Of a stretch of DNA of 64,000 nucleotides, positions 18,441 to 27,061 are shown piece after piece. Position 1 is the stretch's first letter; each line of letters opens with the position of its first letter. Both the position numbers and the translations under genes were made by a program. The notes under the pieces were generated by a model. That model made no database searches. It was not told the DNA's origin and saw only the letters and a list, made by a program, of their open reading frames with translations. The DNA lies in NCBI RefSeq assembly GCF_021166585.1, contig NZ_JAJOZE010000003.1, positions 62,001 to 126,000 on the forward strand, read 5' to 3'. This DNA is from Metabacillus kandeliae (lineage in GTDB: Bacteria; Bacillota; Bacilli; Bacillales; Bacillaceae).

Positions 18441-19385
18441 TTATTTCAACAGCTCCAAAGCAAGCTGTTCATCCTCTGCTAAATACTCTTCAACCTGCGG
18501 GCTCAGCGGTTTGTAGCCGCCGGCTTTTTTAATGGCTGCTGCGCGGTCTTTCAGGCGCTGGAGCTTGGCTGCTTCTTTTTTGGCTTCATCGATTTTCTTT
18601 TGGTCGGCCAGGTCTGAAATGGTGTAGATCAGCCTAAGGCGGGAGATTTCGTATTTGGTTCTTTCATAGGCTACCTTGGCAGGGGTTGTGTATTTTTTGG
18701 CCAGAGCGGTTCTGTTGCTTGCTCCAGGTGTTTGGCCGATTTTTTGTTCAGCGACTGCCAGGTGATGCGTGAAATAGTCAAAGATGTAATCCATTGTGTA
18801 AATATCCCCGTCTTCATCAGCCAGGTAGGTGTAGCCGTCTGTAATAGTTTGAAGGTATTCTCCTTCAGTGTGTGCTTCGTTATATAGAAGCGTGTTGCTT
18901 ACTTGAGCCGGTAATGCTTTGTAGCCGCCGGCTTCTTTAATTTGGGCCGCACGCTTTTTCAGGCGCTGCAGTTTACTCATATCTGCATCAATTTCATAGT
19001 TGGCATCATCGATTTTATTGTTCATATTGGCTAACAATCGGTAGACGGAAACCTCATAAATCGTCCGTTCCAGCTGAATTTTCGCTGGTGTCACATATTT
19101 GGCGAGCAGTTTTTGGCGGTTAGTTTGTCCGGATACTTTCCCGGCTGCAGCCTCTGTTTTTTTCAGCTGGGCGTTAAAGCTGTCATAGCTTGATGAAATG
19201 CTGCTGATGTTCCCTTTGCTGATGACAGTGGCATAGGACGATGTTTTGCCAGCCAGCAGATTTCCCTGGCGGACAGCTTCCTGATAACTGGAGGCAGTTG
19301 CTGTTGCTGCATGGGCAGAAGGAGCAAAAAGACCTGAAGATAGAATGAGGACGGAGCTGATCCCTGCGAGCAGTGGTTTTTTCAT
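18441..19385 (-). CDS. SbsC-type cell-wall-binding protein, two anchor modules only
   Basis: 314 residues. AGGAGG ribosome site, signal peptide (about 1-26, ending PSAHA). Two tandem copies of the helical module found in the S-layer N-terminus follow: first copy about 85-170 (KYVTPAKIQLERTIYEVSVY, then LQRLKKRAAQIKEAGGYK), second about 225-305 (KYTTPAKVAYERTKYEISRL, then LQRLKDRAAAIKKAGGYK). No Ig-like, enzymatic or SLH domain is present. In SbsC relatives this basic helical region binds secondary cell-wall polymer, so the protein may be a wall-polymer-binding spacer or competitor of the S-layer protein. Function is inferred. Confidence 0.75.
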   Translation of the reverse strand: MKKPLLAGISSVLILSSGLFAPSAHAATATASSYQEAVRQGNLLAGKTSSYATVISKGNISSISSSYDSFNAQLKKTEAAAGKVSGQTNRQKLLAKYVTPAKIQLERTIYEVSVYRLLANMNNKIDDANYEIDADMSKLQRLKKRAAQIKEAGGYKALPAQVSNTLLYNEAHTEGEYLQTITDGYTYLADEDGDIYTMDYIFDYFTHHLAVAEQKIGQTPGASNRTALAKKYTTPAKVAYERTKYEISRLRLIYTISDLADQKKIDEAKKEAAKLQRLKDRAAAIKKAGGYKPLSPQVEEYLAEDEQLALELLK

Positions 19386-19467
19386 TATTTTCGTGTTCCT
19401 CCTATTAGTTGTTACCTTTTATTAAATTATACTTTTTCCCGAAAAGCTACTGTTTCCCCTTACTCCG

Positions 19468-19497
19468 GCACAAAAAAAAAGCCTGCACAAATTGCAA
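19468..19497 (-). terminator. Terminator-like hairpin
   Basis: Minus-strand GGCCTTGCA / TGCAGGC stem (one bulge) followed by nine T residues. It would end transcripts coming from the 20094-19533 region. Confidence 0.6.
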
Positions 19498-19532
19498 GGC
19501 CTGTCTGCCTATTCAGTTGTCACAAATCAACC

Positions 19533-19691
19533 CTATTTTTCTGTTAATCCTTTCTCAAGAATGCCCTGCATTGCTGGATTCAAGATATGGCCTGCTGCCG
19601 CTTCAATGACCTCTCACCAGGTCCTGATCAAGCCCGCTCGAATCAGCAAATCTATGTGAATAGCGCGTCTAAATAGAAAGCCCTTTTCTTT
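19533..19691 (-). pseudogene. Possible out-of-frame 3' remnant downstream of the small secreted ORF
   Basis: One base out of frame with the preceding ORF, about 33 codons followed by an in-frame TGA (19614-19616) and then 26 protein-like codons (EVIEAAAGHILNPAMQGI...) to a TAG at 19533. This suggests the 19690-20094 gene was once longer and has decayed by a frameshift and a nonsense change. Family not recognised. Confidence 0.35.
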
Positions 19692-20094
19692 ACACTGCTT
19701 TTTCAGGTGAAGATCTGCACCGCCTTTCCGCTTTATTTATATCGTTTCGATCCTCAAACTTATCAATTAATAATTCAATTCTCTTCGGAACGGTATTCGT
19801 GCCCGCCTTGATTGCTTCCATCCCAAACTTTTCGCGGGATAAAGGGGTCCATAAATTCTGACTAACAGGCAGATACAATAATTGCTCAGGAATAGACGCT
19901 CCCCAGAATTTGACGACCCGGTAGAAAAAGATTTCGCTATTCTCCTGGATAAACGTCTTCACGCCAAACCATTTTTGAAAGATTCCTGCTGAACTGCTGT
20001 ATTCTCCTTTTACTTGTGAATCCCTTATAGAAATCGAAAGCACCATGACAGCCGCTGCTGCAATGCTGAATAATTTTTTCAAAGCGTTCTTCAT
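19690..20094 (-). CDS. Small secreted or membrane protein of unknown function, possibly truncated
   Basis: 134 residues from an ATG at 20094 with GGGGA 8 nt upstream (an ATG three codons earlier is worse placed). An N-terminal hydrophobic segment (KKLFSIAAAAVMVLSISI) suggests export. I do not recognise the rest. Its Arg/Lys-rich C-terminus (AERRCRSSPEKAV) looks unlike the remainder, and a protein-like frame continues downstream one base out of register, so it may be a frameshifted gene. It is divergent from the LCP gene. Confidence 0.5.
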   Translation of the reverse strand: MKNALKKLFSIAAAAVMVLSISIRDSQVKGEYSSSAGIFQKWFGVKTFIQENSEIFFYRVVKFWGASIPEQLLYLPVSQNLWTPLSREKFGMEAIKAGTNTVPKRIELLIDKFEDRNDINKAERRCRSSPEKAV

Positions 20095-20323
20095 ATAACT
20101 CATCCCCGCTTTCTTGTTTTAATCATCTTTCAGCTCTAAGAATTCGTATTTCCTTCTTAAAAACCTTCATTTTTTCTGGAAATTCATTCCTCAAATATCA
20201 GCAGGAAAAACAGCTAGAATCCGCATAAAAAGGATGATATTTAACAAAAAAGGATATAGACTTTTGGCATATAATGTGGCAATATTTACATGATAATGAA
20301 AGAATAGGGAAGAAGGGCGAAAA

Positions 20324-21271
20324 GTGAGAAGTACGAAACAAAAAAAGAAGAGCAAAAAATGGCTTTGGATTTCATTAAGTGTGATTGGAATTCTAGTTCT
20401 TGCCGTTGGAGGCTATGTCTTTTATCTTTTTAAATCAGCAACCGATACTGTAGCCAATATTAATGAGACAACAAAACCTGGTGTAACTACCCCAGTGAAC
20501 GATATGAAAAGCAAACAGCCACTAGCAATCCTCTTAATGGGCGTTGATGAAAGACAGGGTGATGCCGGACGCTCAGACTCACTCATCTATATAACTGTTA
20601 ATCCAAATAAAAAGACAATGGAAATGGTTAGCATTCCGCGTGATACCCGTACAGAAATCGTCGGACGCGGCACACAGGATAAAATTAACCATGCCTATGC
20701 ATTCGGCGGCACTGAGATGGCTATTAATACTGTAAAGCACTTTTTAAACGGCCTGCCTGTCAACTACTTCGTGAAAGTTAACATGGAGAGCTTCAAGGAT
20801 ATTGTAGATGCTGTCGGCGGTGTTGAAGTTAATAATGATTTGGACTTTACGTATGAAGGAACGCATTTCACAAAGGGCCCAATTCAGCTGAACGGCACAA
20901 ACGCTCTAAGGTTCAGCAGAATGAGATACGATGATCCTCGTGGAGACTGGGGCCGCCAGCTTCGCCAAAGAAGCATCATTGAGGCTGTGATAAAAAAAGG
21001 CGCTGATATTTCAAGCATTACCAAATTCGGCGATCTTTTCAAAGTTGTCCAGGATAACGTTAAGACGAACCTGACATTTGATAACATGTGGGACATTCAG
21101 GAGAACTATAAAGATGCCCGCGGACATATTGAGCAGCACCAAATCAATGGAAAAGGCGTTAAAATTGATAAAATTTACTATTTAGAAGTACCTGATAAAG
21201 AAAGACTGGCAATCATAGACAGCCTAAGGAACAATCTCGATTTGCCTGCCAATACAGCGAGCACAAATTAA
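20324..21271 (+). CDS. LCP (LytR-CpsA-Psr) family cell-wall glycopolymer ligase
   Basis: 315 residues, GTG start. Basic cytoplasmic N-terminus, one transmembrane helix (about 14-36), then the extracellular LCP domain. Visible signatures: LLMGVDER with GRSDSL, SIPRDT, INHAYAFGG, and MRYDDPRGDWGRQLRQR, the Arg/Asp residues that bind the polyprenyl pyrophosphate head. The enzyme transfers teichoic acid or capsule polymers from the undecaprenyl carrier to peptidoglycan. It is a good candidate for attaching the polymer made at 8-15 kb or the wall polymer bound by the SbsC modules; the link is inference. Single gene with its own terminator. Confidence 0.92.
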   Translation: MRSTKQKKKSKKWLWISLSVIGILVLAVGGYVFYLFKSATDTVANINETTKPGVTTPVNDMKSKQPLAILLMGVDERQGDAGRSDSLIYITVNPNKKTMEMVSIPRDTRTEIVGRGTQDKINHAYAFGGTEMAINTVKHFLNGLPVNYFVKVNMESFKDIVDAVGGVEVNNDLDFTYEGTHFTKGPIQLNGTNALRFSRMRYDDPRGDWGRQLRQRSIIEAVIKKGADISSITKFGDLFKVVQDNVKTNLTFDNMWDIQENYKDARGHIEQHQINGKGVKIDKIYYLEVPDKERLAIIDSLRNNLDLPANTASTN

Positions 21272-21272
21272 A

Positions 21273-21304
21273 GACTCAAGCCAATCGGCTTGAGTCCTTT
21301 TTTT
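21273..21304 (+). terminator. Bidirectional terminator between convergent genes
   Basis: GACTCAAGCC / GGCTTGAGTC arms, 4-base loop, then seven T. The same hairpin serves the convergent protease gene ending at 21303. Confidence 0.92.
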
Positions 21305-24300
21305 ATTGAACGGCTATTTCATATGGCTGGACGCTTGCCCTTCCATGCGCTTCTTCTACTTTTATATAGTAGGTTCCCTTCTTAAGATTCACCTTGATTA
21401 CTTCACTATCGTTTGTACCGTATTGATCGGCTCGCAGAAGCTGCTTGCCTTTTGCTTCATACAGGGACAAAACCCCGTCTGTGTCAAAGCTAGTCTTTAA
21501 GGAGAGGGTAAGCTTACTGTCCTTGGTCAGCACAAGCTTATAATAGTCACTATCATCCTTCGAAGAATGAGAAGAGTTGAACAGCCCTGCCGCTTTCCAG
21601 CCGGAACCGGCTTTTTTCATCGCTGCCGGCTTTGATGGAACATTTCGTTTCACTTGATTGCCGGCATCTTCATCCTTCTGGTTTAATTTCACCGCTTCCA
21701 GTTTATATGGCAGAAGGGTCGGGTCAGGGAAGTAATTGACAGCGCCGATGAAGTACCCCTTGCCATGCTGCACATCCAGAGAAGCTGTCTCTGGCTCATT
21801 TTGAAAAGTACTGTCTGTCATGAGGCCTTTCATTTGCTCTTCTTCTTCCAGAACACCGTTTCCGTTCGTATCTTCGATTACGATCAGCACACCGTCAATC
21901 GGCTGAAGATACTGTGCCGGCAGTTTGCTGAACTTGGAGTCAGGCTTACTGAGCGGGGTCATTGTCAGCCCGTACACGCCCTGATCCTTCGGTTTGAAGT
22001 AGAAAAGGTCCACATCATTGCTGGTTGAAAGTGTTGCGGTTATTGAATTTTTCATAGGCCTCGCGATGGAAAAATCGTCATTCGGCTCATAGCTGTCGGT
22101 AATATTTGAGGCCACTGTTTTCGACTGAAAATGATAGGGCTTAAGAGACGTTTTCTCCCAATCATAAAGGTGAAGATAATACGTTTTTCCGCCCGCAAGT
22201 CCAGCAGAAAATTCAGGCATCGTCCCTGCCGCTAAAACATTTGTGGTAACGAAATCAAAGCTGCCGGTATTCTCGTTGTATGCCATCAGATCTGCCATTG
22301 GAATATTGGGTGAGCCGAAGGAGAATTTCAGAATCTCACTTTTAGCCGGCGTAAATTTATACCAGTCTTCATCATCTGAGTCCTGAAGATACCCCTCCTG
22401 AGGCTGGCCTTCTGCATAGTCGAGAGCGATTGAGGCAATGACCTCTGCCTCGCCGTTTTCCTGACCCGGAATGCCTTCCGAAGACGCTGAATAACCATCT
22501 TCATCGTCAGGAATCTGTTTTGTCTCAGCCTTTACGTAGTATGGAAGCAGGGAAGAAAAGCTTCTCGTTAAATCCCCTGCAGTCCCGCCCCACGGATCAA
22601 AGTAAGGGGTATTCTTCACTTCAAGAAAATAGTCCGTGTCGGGTTTGGGAATAAAAGCAAGTTCCTCCCCTTCGCTGATGCCATTCTGATCTGCCTCTTC
22701 AATCGGCTCATCTATGTACTGGCCGCTGTCATCCTGATGCCTTGTCCAGAGCACCAGCTTGGAATTAATTCCTGTCACGCCATTAATAGAAAGAACCCTT
22801 CTTTCTCCTTGTTTGACTGCTTCTGTTTTAAAAGTAAAATAGTCTTTATCTCCCTTTGATATACTGTCGGCAGCAGATGAATCGGTGAAATACGATGGCC
22901 CCGCTGCCTCAAGCGGTTTGGCATCATCAAAGGAACTGCTTTCATCAGTCATTTTTTGATCAGATCTATTTAAGGTAAGGGTGTAGCTGGACCCTTTGCT
23001 TTCACTCGCGTTTCCGTACACATCCTTCGCCACGAGTACAAGTGTGCCATTGCCAGGGGCCTCAAACAGTGTTCCTTCATCTTTTTCTTCGTGCTGATCA
23101 TTGAGGTTCAGTGAAACTGTCGGCTTGCTGGTGCCTTTAGGAAAAAACCTGAGATCGAGCTCATAATCAAACAGCTTTGAGCCGGAAAGCCTTGTTTGAA
23201 TGTTTTCTCCTGCGTGCACCTCAAGCCTGTAGGCATCATGCTGGTTTAAACTGGTAAACGAACCTGCTGCTGCATCACTTTTCAGCTCCTTTGCCTTTTT
23301 CAAAAGTTCTCCTTCTGAAATGGAAAGTGAGGCAGGGATTTTCCTTGAATCAAATTTCAAGGCTGCGACCGGATTAACAAGCCCGTGCCCATATTTCAAA
23401 TCGTATCCTTTCGCCCCAAGGTCAGATGCTGTTTTATTCAAGATGTAGTTCACCTGATAAGGCGTCAGCTTCGGGTTCTTGCTCAGGAGCAGCGACGCGA
23501 CGCCGGCGACAACCGGTGAGGCCATGGACGTCCCGCTCAGCTTCATAAAAGAAGAACCCTTTTCATAATCATACACCGTCGAATAAATCTCTTCCCCAGG
23601 CGCCGTCACATCAACAGCAGGACCGTACGATGAAAAACTGGACAGCTGGTTTTTGCTGTTAACAGAGCCAACACCGATCACACCTTCATAGGCAGCAGGA
23701 TACTCGGCATCACTCATCCCTGAATTTCCTGCCGCTGCCACAATGGTGATATTAGCCTTTAGTGCCTTCCTGACCGCCTCTTCAATAATAGGAGAAGACA
23801 TGGATGAGGAGAGGCTCATATTAATGACCTGCGCCTTTTCATCGATTGCCTTTAAAATACCAAGCGCAATTTCATAATCACCCGTAAACATCGAGCGGTT
23901 AAAAACATCTAAGGACAGGATCCCTGCATTAGGATTGATTCCGTATCCCCCGATGCCGTTATCCTTTTTAGCCGCAATAATTCCGGCCACATGTGTGCCA
24001 TGCACATCCGGCAAGCCTTTTTGCATCGGATTTGTCACACTGTTATTAGATATAACGCTATTTATAAGTTCAGGATGCTTTGCATCAATACCTGTATCTA
24101 TCACAGCGACCCGTACCTTGTTTTTGCCGGCAAGCTTTTGCGCTTCTTCAATATGGAGGTTTTTCAGCTGATACTGCAGTCCAGCCTTCGGATCAAGCTG
24201 TCCCTGCGGATAATAAAGTGCACTTCTTGAAACAGAAAGCACACCCTTTGTTTGCAAATAAACCTTTGCCGCCTTTTCAAGAGTTTGCCTGCCGCTAATC

Positions 24301-24578
24301 TGAACAATTTCATAGTTAAGCCCGGGAATTCGCTTCACCAGCTTTGTGCCAGCTTTTTGATAGATTCCTAATGGAAGAGCCTCTTTATATTTGATCACCA
24401 GCGTTTTGCTGTCGTACGGATCCTTCTTCTCATTTTTTAATGCCGCTGCCTTTACCGTTGTTTTATTTACAGCAACAAGCTTTTGCCAATTTCTCTGGCT
24501 GTAATCCTTTGTCTCCGCCTTTGCCAGCGGCATAACCAGGAGCAGCAATGCAGCTGCTATACTGAACACTTTCCTCAC
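21303..24578 (-). CDS. Large secreted subtilisin-like protease with C-terminal PPC-like domains
   Basis: 1091 residues. Signal peptide (1-21, ending PLAKA). Propeptide-like region about 45-125. S8 catalytic domain about 140-425: Asp in AVIDTGIDAKHPE, His in HGTHVAGIIAAKKDNG, Ser in LSGTSMASPVVAG. The remaining 650 residues hold several beta-sandwich repeats of pre-peptidase-C-terminal type (DEDWYKFTPAKSEILKFSF near 750, DVDLFYFKPKDQGVY near 880, DDSDYYKLVLTKDSKL near 1015). Such domains aid substrate or wall binding. No sortase or SLH signal is present. It is probably a wall-associated or released protease for large substrates. The 196-bp box array lies upstream. Confidence 0.9.
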   Translation of the reverse strand: MRKVFSIAAALLLLVMPLAKAETKDYSQRNWQKLVAVNKTTVKAAALKNEKKDPYDSKTLVIKYKEALPLGIYQKAGTKLVKRIPGLNYEIVQISGRQTLEKAAKVYLQTKGVLSVSRSALYYPQGQLDPKAGLQYQLKNLHIEEAQKLAGKNKVRVAVIDTGIDAKHPELINSVISNNSVTNPMQKGLPDVHGTHVAGIIAAKKDNGIGGYGINPNAGILSLDVFNRSMFTGDYEIALGILKAIDEKAQVINMSLSSSMSSPIIEEAVRKALKANITIVAAAGNSGMSDAEYPAAYEGVIGVGSVNSKNQLSSFSSYGPAVDVTAPGEEIYSTVYDYEKGSSFMKLSGTSMASPVVAGVASLLLSKNPKLTPYQVNYILNKTASDLGAKGYDLKYGHGLVNPVAALKFDSRKIPASLSISEGELLKKAKELKSDAAAGSFTSLNQHDAYRLEVHAGENIQTRLSGSKLFDYELDLRFFPKGTSKPTVSLNLNDQHEEKDEGTLFEAPGNGTLVLVAKDVYGNASESKGSSYTLTLNRSDQKMTDESSSFDDAKPLEAAGPSYFTDSSAADSISKGDKDYFTFKTEAVKQGERRVLSINGVTGINSKLVLWTRHQDDSGQYIDEPIEEADQNGISEGEELAFIPKPDTDYFLEVKNTPYFDPWGGTAGDLTRSFSSLLPYYVKAETKQIPDDEDGYSASSEGIPGQENGEAEVIASIALDYAEGQPQEGYLQDSDDEDWYKFTPAKSEILKFSFGSPNIPMADLMAYNENTGSFDFVTTNVLAAGTMPEFSAGLAGGKTYYLHLYDWEKTSLKPYHFQSKTVASNITDSYEPNDDFSIARPMKNSITATLSTSNDVDLFYFKPKDQGVYGLTMTPLSKPDSKFSKLPAQYLQPIDGVLIVIEDTNGNGVLEEEEQMKGLMTDSTFQNEPETASLDVQHGKGYFIGAVNYFPDPTLLPYKLEAVKLNQKDEDAGNQVKRNVPSKPAAMKKAGSGWKAAGLFNSSHSSKDDSDYYKLVLTKDSKLTLSLKTSFDTDGVLSLYEAKGKQLLRADQYGTNDSEVIKVNLKKGTYYIKVEEAHGRASVQPYEIAVQ

Positions 24579-24775
24579 AAAATCCCCTGCTTTCCCATTT
24601 ACGTAGTTTACTGAAAGGGGAATTCTATTTTTGCTGGAAGTTTCCTTCTATAAACAGTAGTCAAATTTCTACGGCAAATTTGGGGTTTGTTGAAAGAGGA
24701 GGTTTGGTGGGGGTTTACATAAGGGTGGTGGCTGGTAACTTGGAGGGCTGGTTGGCCAATTTGTGACGGGGAGGG

Positions 24776-25335
24776 GGCGGCAAAATTCAATTTTGAGCCG
24801 TGATAATTGAATTTTGGATGAGTGGGCAGGCGATTTTCTGTGTTGGTGAATATATCCTGGAGTTTGGTGAATATGACTCTCGTTTCCGTGAATATCTCTC
24901 CTGCTTTGGTGAATTTCTCCCCCATTTTGGTGAATATGTAAAGCCGGCTTTAAGTTCACTAGCTGTACAAAGAGGCAAAATTCCATTTTGACTCGTTAAA
25001 ATTCAATTTTGCCTGCCCGGGATCTGCCACTAACTACGTTGGTGAATATATCCTGGTGTTTGGTGAATATGACTCTCGTTTCCGTGAATATCTCTCCTGC
25101 TTTGGTGAATTTCTCCCCCATTTTGGTGAATATGTAAAGCCGGCTTTAAGTTCACTAGCTGTACAAAGAGGCAAAATTCCATTTTGACTCGCTAAAATTC
25201 AATTTTGCCTGCCCGGAACCCGCCACTAACTACGTTGGTGAATATATCCTGGAGTTTGGTGAATATGACTCTCGTTTCCGTCAATATCTCTCCTGCTTTG
25301 GTGAATATTTCTTCCATTTTGGCGAATACAAAAAG
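24776..25335 (+). repeat. Second box array: 196-bp tandem units with 15 GGTGAATAT boxes at 21-bp spacing
   Basis: Three units with first boxes at 24845, 25041 and 25237 (196-bp period). Each has five boxes exactly 21 bp apart (24845, 24866, 24887, 24908, 24929 and equivalents). Consensus GGTGAATAT, some degenerate (CGTGAATAT, CGTCAATAT, GGCGAATAC). Each box cluster is followed by or near the palindrome AAAGCCGGCTTT (first two units) and paired GGCAAAATTC / AAAATTCAATTTTGCC segments. Units 1 and 2 are nearly identical. The orientation is opposite to the array at 17.6-18.4 kb. Confidence 0.9.
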
Positions 25336-25416
25336 CCAACTTCCCATTCACTCTCCATACAAAAAAGGCAAAATCCCGTTTCCCACCGCTTAAACAGAAT
25401 TTCGCCCCTCTATATA

Positions 25417-25992
25417 TTACTCCCCAACCATCCCAAACAGCACCAACTGCACCACTTCGCGTCTCATCTCCTCTGAAAAATCAAACTCTTTCTTCAGCTG
25501 ATACCGCTTATGGTTCAAGATATTAAGAATGCTGGAGGTGAGCGCGAGCCTGAATAGAAAGAAGTCCCCTGTCTGCCTCATTTCTCCCTGCTGCATCCTC
25601 CGCTCAATTTCCTCTTCATAGCTGTTCGGTTTGTCAATATGATTGAGGTACATCTCGGACAGCTCAGGATGATGGAGACTCTCACTGATCAGGATTTCAA
25701 TCTGTTCTCTATTTTTCTCAACCCATGAAATTTTTGCGAGAACGTATTCCTCCAGCAGGTCTTTAACTGTAAGCTCTTTAAGACCCAGCTCAAGGCCTGC
25801 CTCTTCTTCATAAGGCGTGACACATGCCAGCAGAAGTTCCTTTTTCCCGGAAAAATACTTATAGATCGCTGCTTCTGAAATTCCGGCAGCAGCGGCAAGC
25901 TCGCTTGTTTTCGCTGCACCGAAACCCTTTTTGGCGAAGAGCTTTCTTGCGGTTTCAATAATATGCTGCTTTGTTTTTTCGCCTTTGTTCAT
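25417..25992 (-). CDS. TetR-family transcriptional regulator
   Basis: 191 residues from an ATG at 25992 (AAGGTG 7 nt upstream; an ATG two codons earlier lacks spacing). N-terminal helix-turn-helix at about residues 8-55 (IIETARKLFAKKGFGAAKTSELAAAAGISEAAIYKYFSGKKELL). The helical C-terminal ligand domain is divergent. It follows the SDR gene by about 50 bases on the same strand, with a terminator-like hairpin between, and an inverted repeat overlaps the SDR start site. Autorepression of an SDR-TetR unit is likely. The inducer is unknown. Confidence 0.88.
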   Translation of the reverse strand: MNKGEKTKQHIIETARKLFAKKGFGAAKTSELAAAAGISEAAIYKYFSGKKELLLACVTPYEEEAGLELGLKELTVKDLLEEYVLAKISWVEKNREQIEILISESLHHPELSEMYLNHIDKPNSYEEEIERRMQQGEMRQTGDFFLFRLALTSSILNILNHKRYQLKKEFDFSEEMRREVVQLVLFGMVGE

Positions 25993-26007
25993 AACCATTC
26001 ACCTTCT

Positions 26008-26037
26008 AAAAAAGACCAGCTTATCCGGCCGGTCTTT
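26008..26037 (-). terminator. Hairpin between the SDR and tetR genes
   Basis: Minus-strand GACCGGC / GCTGGTC stem (one G-U pair) followed by six T, just after the SDR stop codon. It may attenuate tetR expression. Confidence 0.65.
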
Positions 26038-26044
26038 ACAAAAA

Positions 26045-26794
26045 TTATTTAAATGATGCGTAGCCTTCGTCGGCCATGACTACACTTCCGTTAATGGCGC
26101 TTGCTTCTTCCAGAGATACGAGGTAGATAGCGTCTGCCAGCTGCTCAGGCTGTGTTAAGCGGTTGCCCATTACTTTCTTTGCCATTCCTTCAATAAGACC
26201 TTTGTCTTTATAGCCTTGAATGATTGGTGTGTCAACGACACCAGGTGCTACAGCTATCACGCGGATGCCGTCTTCAGCTAATTCAAGTGCGGCTGATTTT
26301 GTCATCATGATCACAGCGCCTTTTGTTGCATGGTAGGCAAACGTGCCAGGTGAAGCGAGGTAGCCGAATACTGAAGCGATGTTAATGATAACACCTTTTG
26401 TGCCGAGCTCCTTCATTTTTCTTGCAGCAGCCATGATACCGTATGCAACGCCGTGCTGGTTTACAGCAATGGTTTTGTGATAAAGATCCATGTTTTGGGT
26501 TAATACTGGTCCTGCTCCGCCGATACCTGCGTTGTTGATCATAACATCAACACTGCCGAATTCTTCAACCGTTTTTTCTACAAGCGCTTCCACGTTTTCC
26601 ATGCTAGTTACATCAGTTTGGATAAAGATTGCGTTTCCGCCTTCTGATTTGATCAAGTCAACTGTTTCATTGCCGAGCTCTTCGTTAAAGTCTGCTACGA
26701 CCACATTGTCGCCTTTTCTTGCAAACTTCAAACAAGTTTGTTTGCCGATCCCGCTTGCTCCGCCTGTTACAACTACTGTACGTTTTGCTGTCAT
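26045..26794 (-). CDS. Short-chain dehydrogenase/reductase
   Basis: 249 residues from an ATG at 26794 with AGGGGG upstream; a longer frame to 26875 runs into the promoter. Classical SDR: TGGASGIG at residue 8, NNAG at about 86, YHATKG (YxxxK) at about 155, and an NADPH/NAD-binding Asp (VVADF) after beta2. Typical activities include 3-oxoacyl or alcohol/glucose dehydrogenation; the substrate cannot be assigned. Promoter and operator-like inverted repeat lie directly upstream. Likely controlled by the downstream TetR. Confidence 0.88.
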   Translation of the reverse strand: MTAKRTVVVTGGASGIGKQTCLKFARKGDNVVVADFNEELGNETVDLIKSEGGNAIFIQTDVTSMENVEALVEKTVEEFGSVDVMINNAGIGGAGPVLTQNMDLYHKTIAVNQHGVAYGIMAAARKMKELGTKGVIINIASVFGYLASPGTFAYHATKGAVIMMTKSAALELAEDGIRVIAVAPGVVDTPIIQGYKDKGLIEGMAKKVMGNRLTQPEQLADAIYLVSLEEASAINGSVVMADEGYASFK

Positions 26795-26819
26795 CGCTGT
26801 TTCCCCCTGACGCTTGATA

Positions 26820-26875
26820 AGTAAGTATTTACTCACTTTCTTCTCCATCATATGCCTGTCTGCAGCATTCGTCAA
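26820..26875 (-). promoter_or_regulatory. Promoter with TetR-type operator for the SDR-tetR unit
   Basis: TTGACG (26875-26870), 17-bp spacer, TATGAT (26852-26847) on the minus strand. Directly downstream, AGTAAGTA-TT-TACTCACT (26820-26837) is an 18-bp inverted repeat with 7 of 8 matching positions, placed just after the predicted start. Confidence 0.65.
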
Positions 26876-27061
26876 ACCCTTTTTAGCATCATTTGGCCTA
26901 GTTTTTTCTCTTTCTTCTCCTCTATTGTAAATTTTATGTTTTTTTCTTTCCTGAAATCTAGCCGTTTAGAACCATTCCGCTTATAATGGGGGTAGTGCAA
27001 GATTTGACAAAGTATGACAAAGATACATAGGCAGCAAAAAATATACTGATATGGTGATGAC

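Noticed and set aside
24608-24991. Overlapping open frames on both strands in the second array
   Set aside because: Several frames are open at once only because the DNA repeats; all lack ribosome sites and start mid-array.
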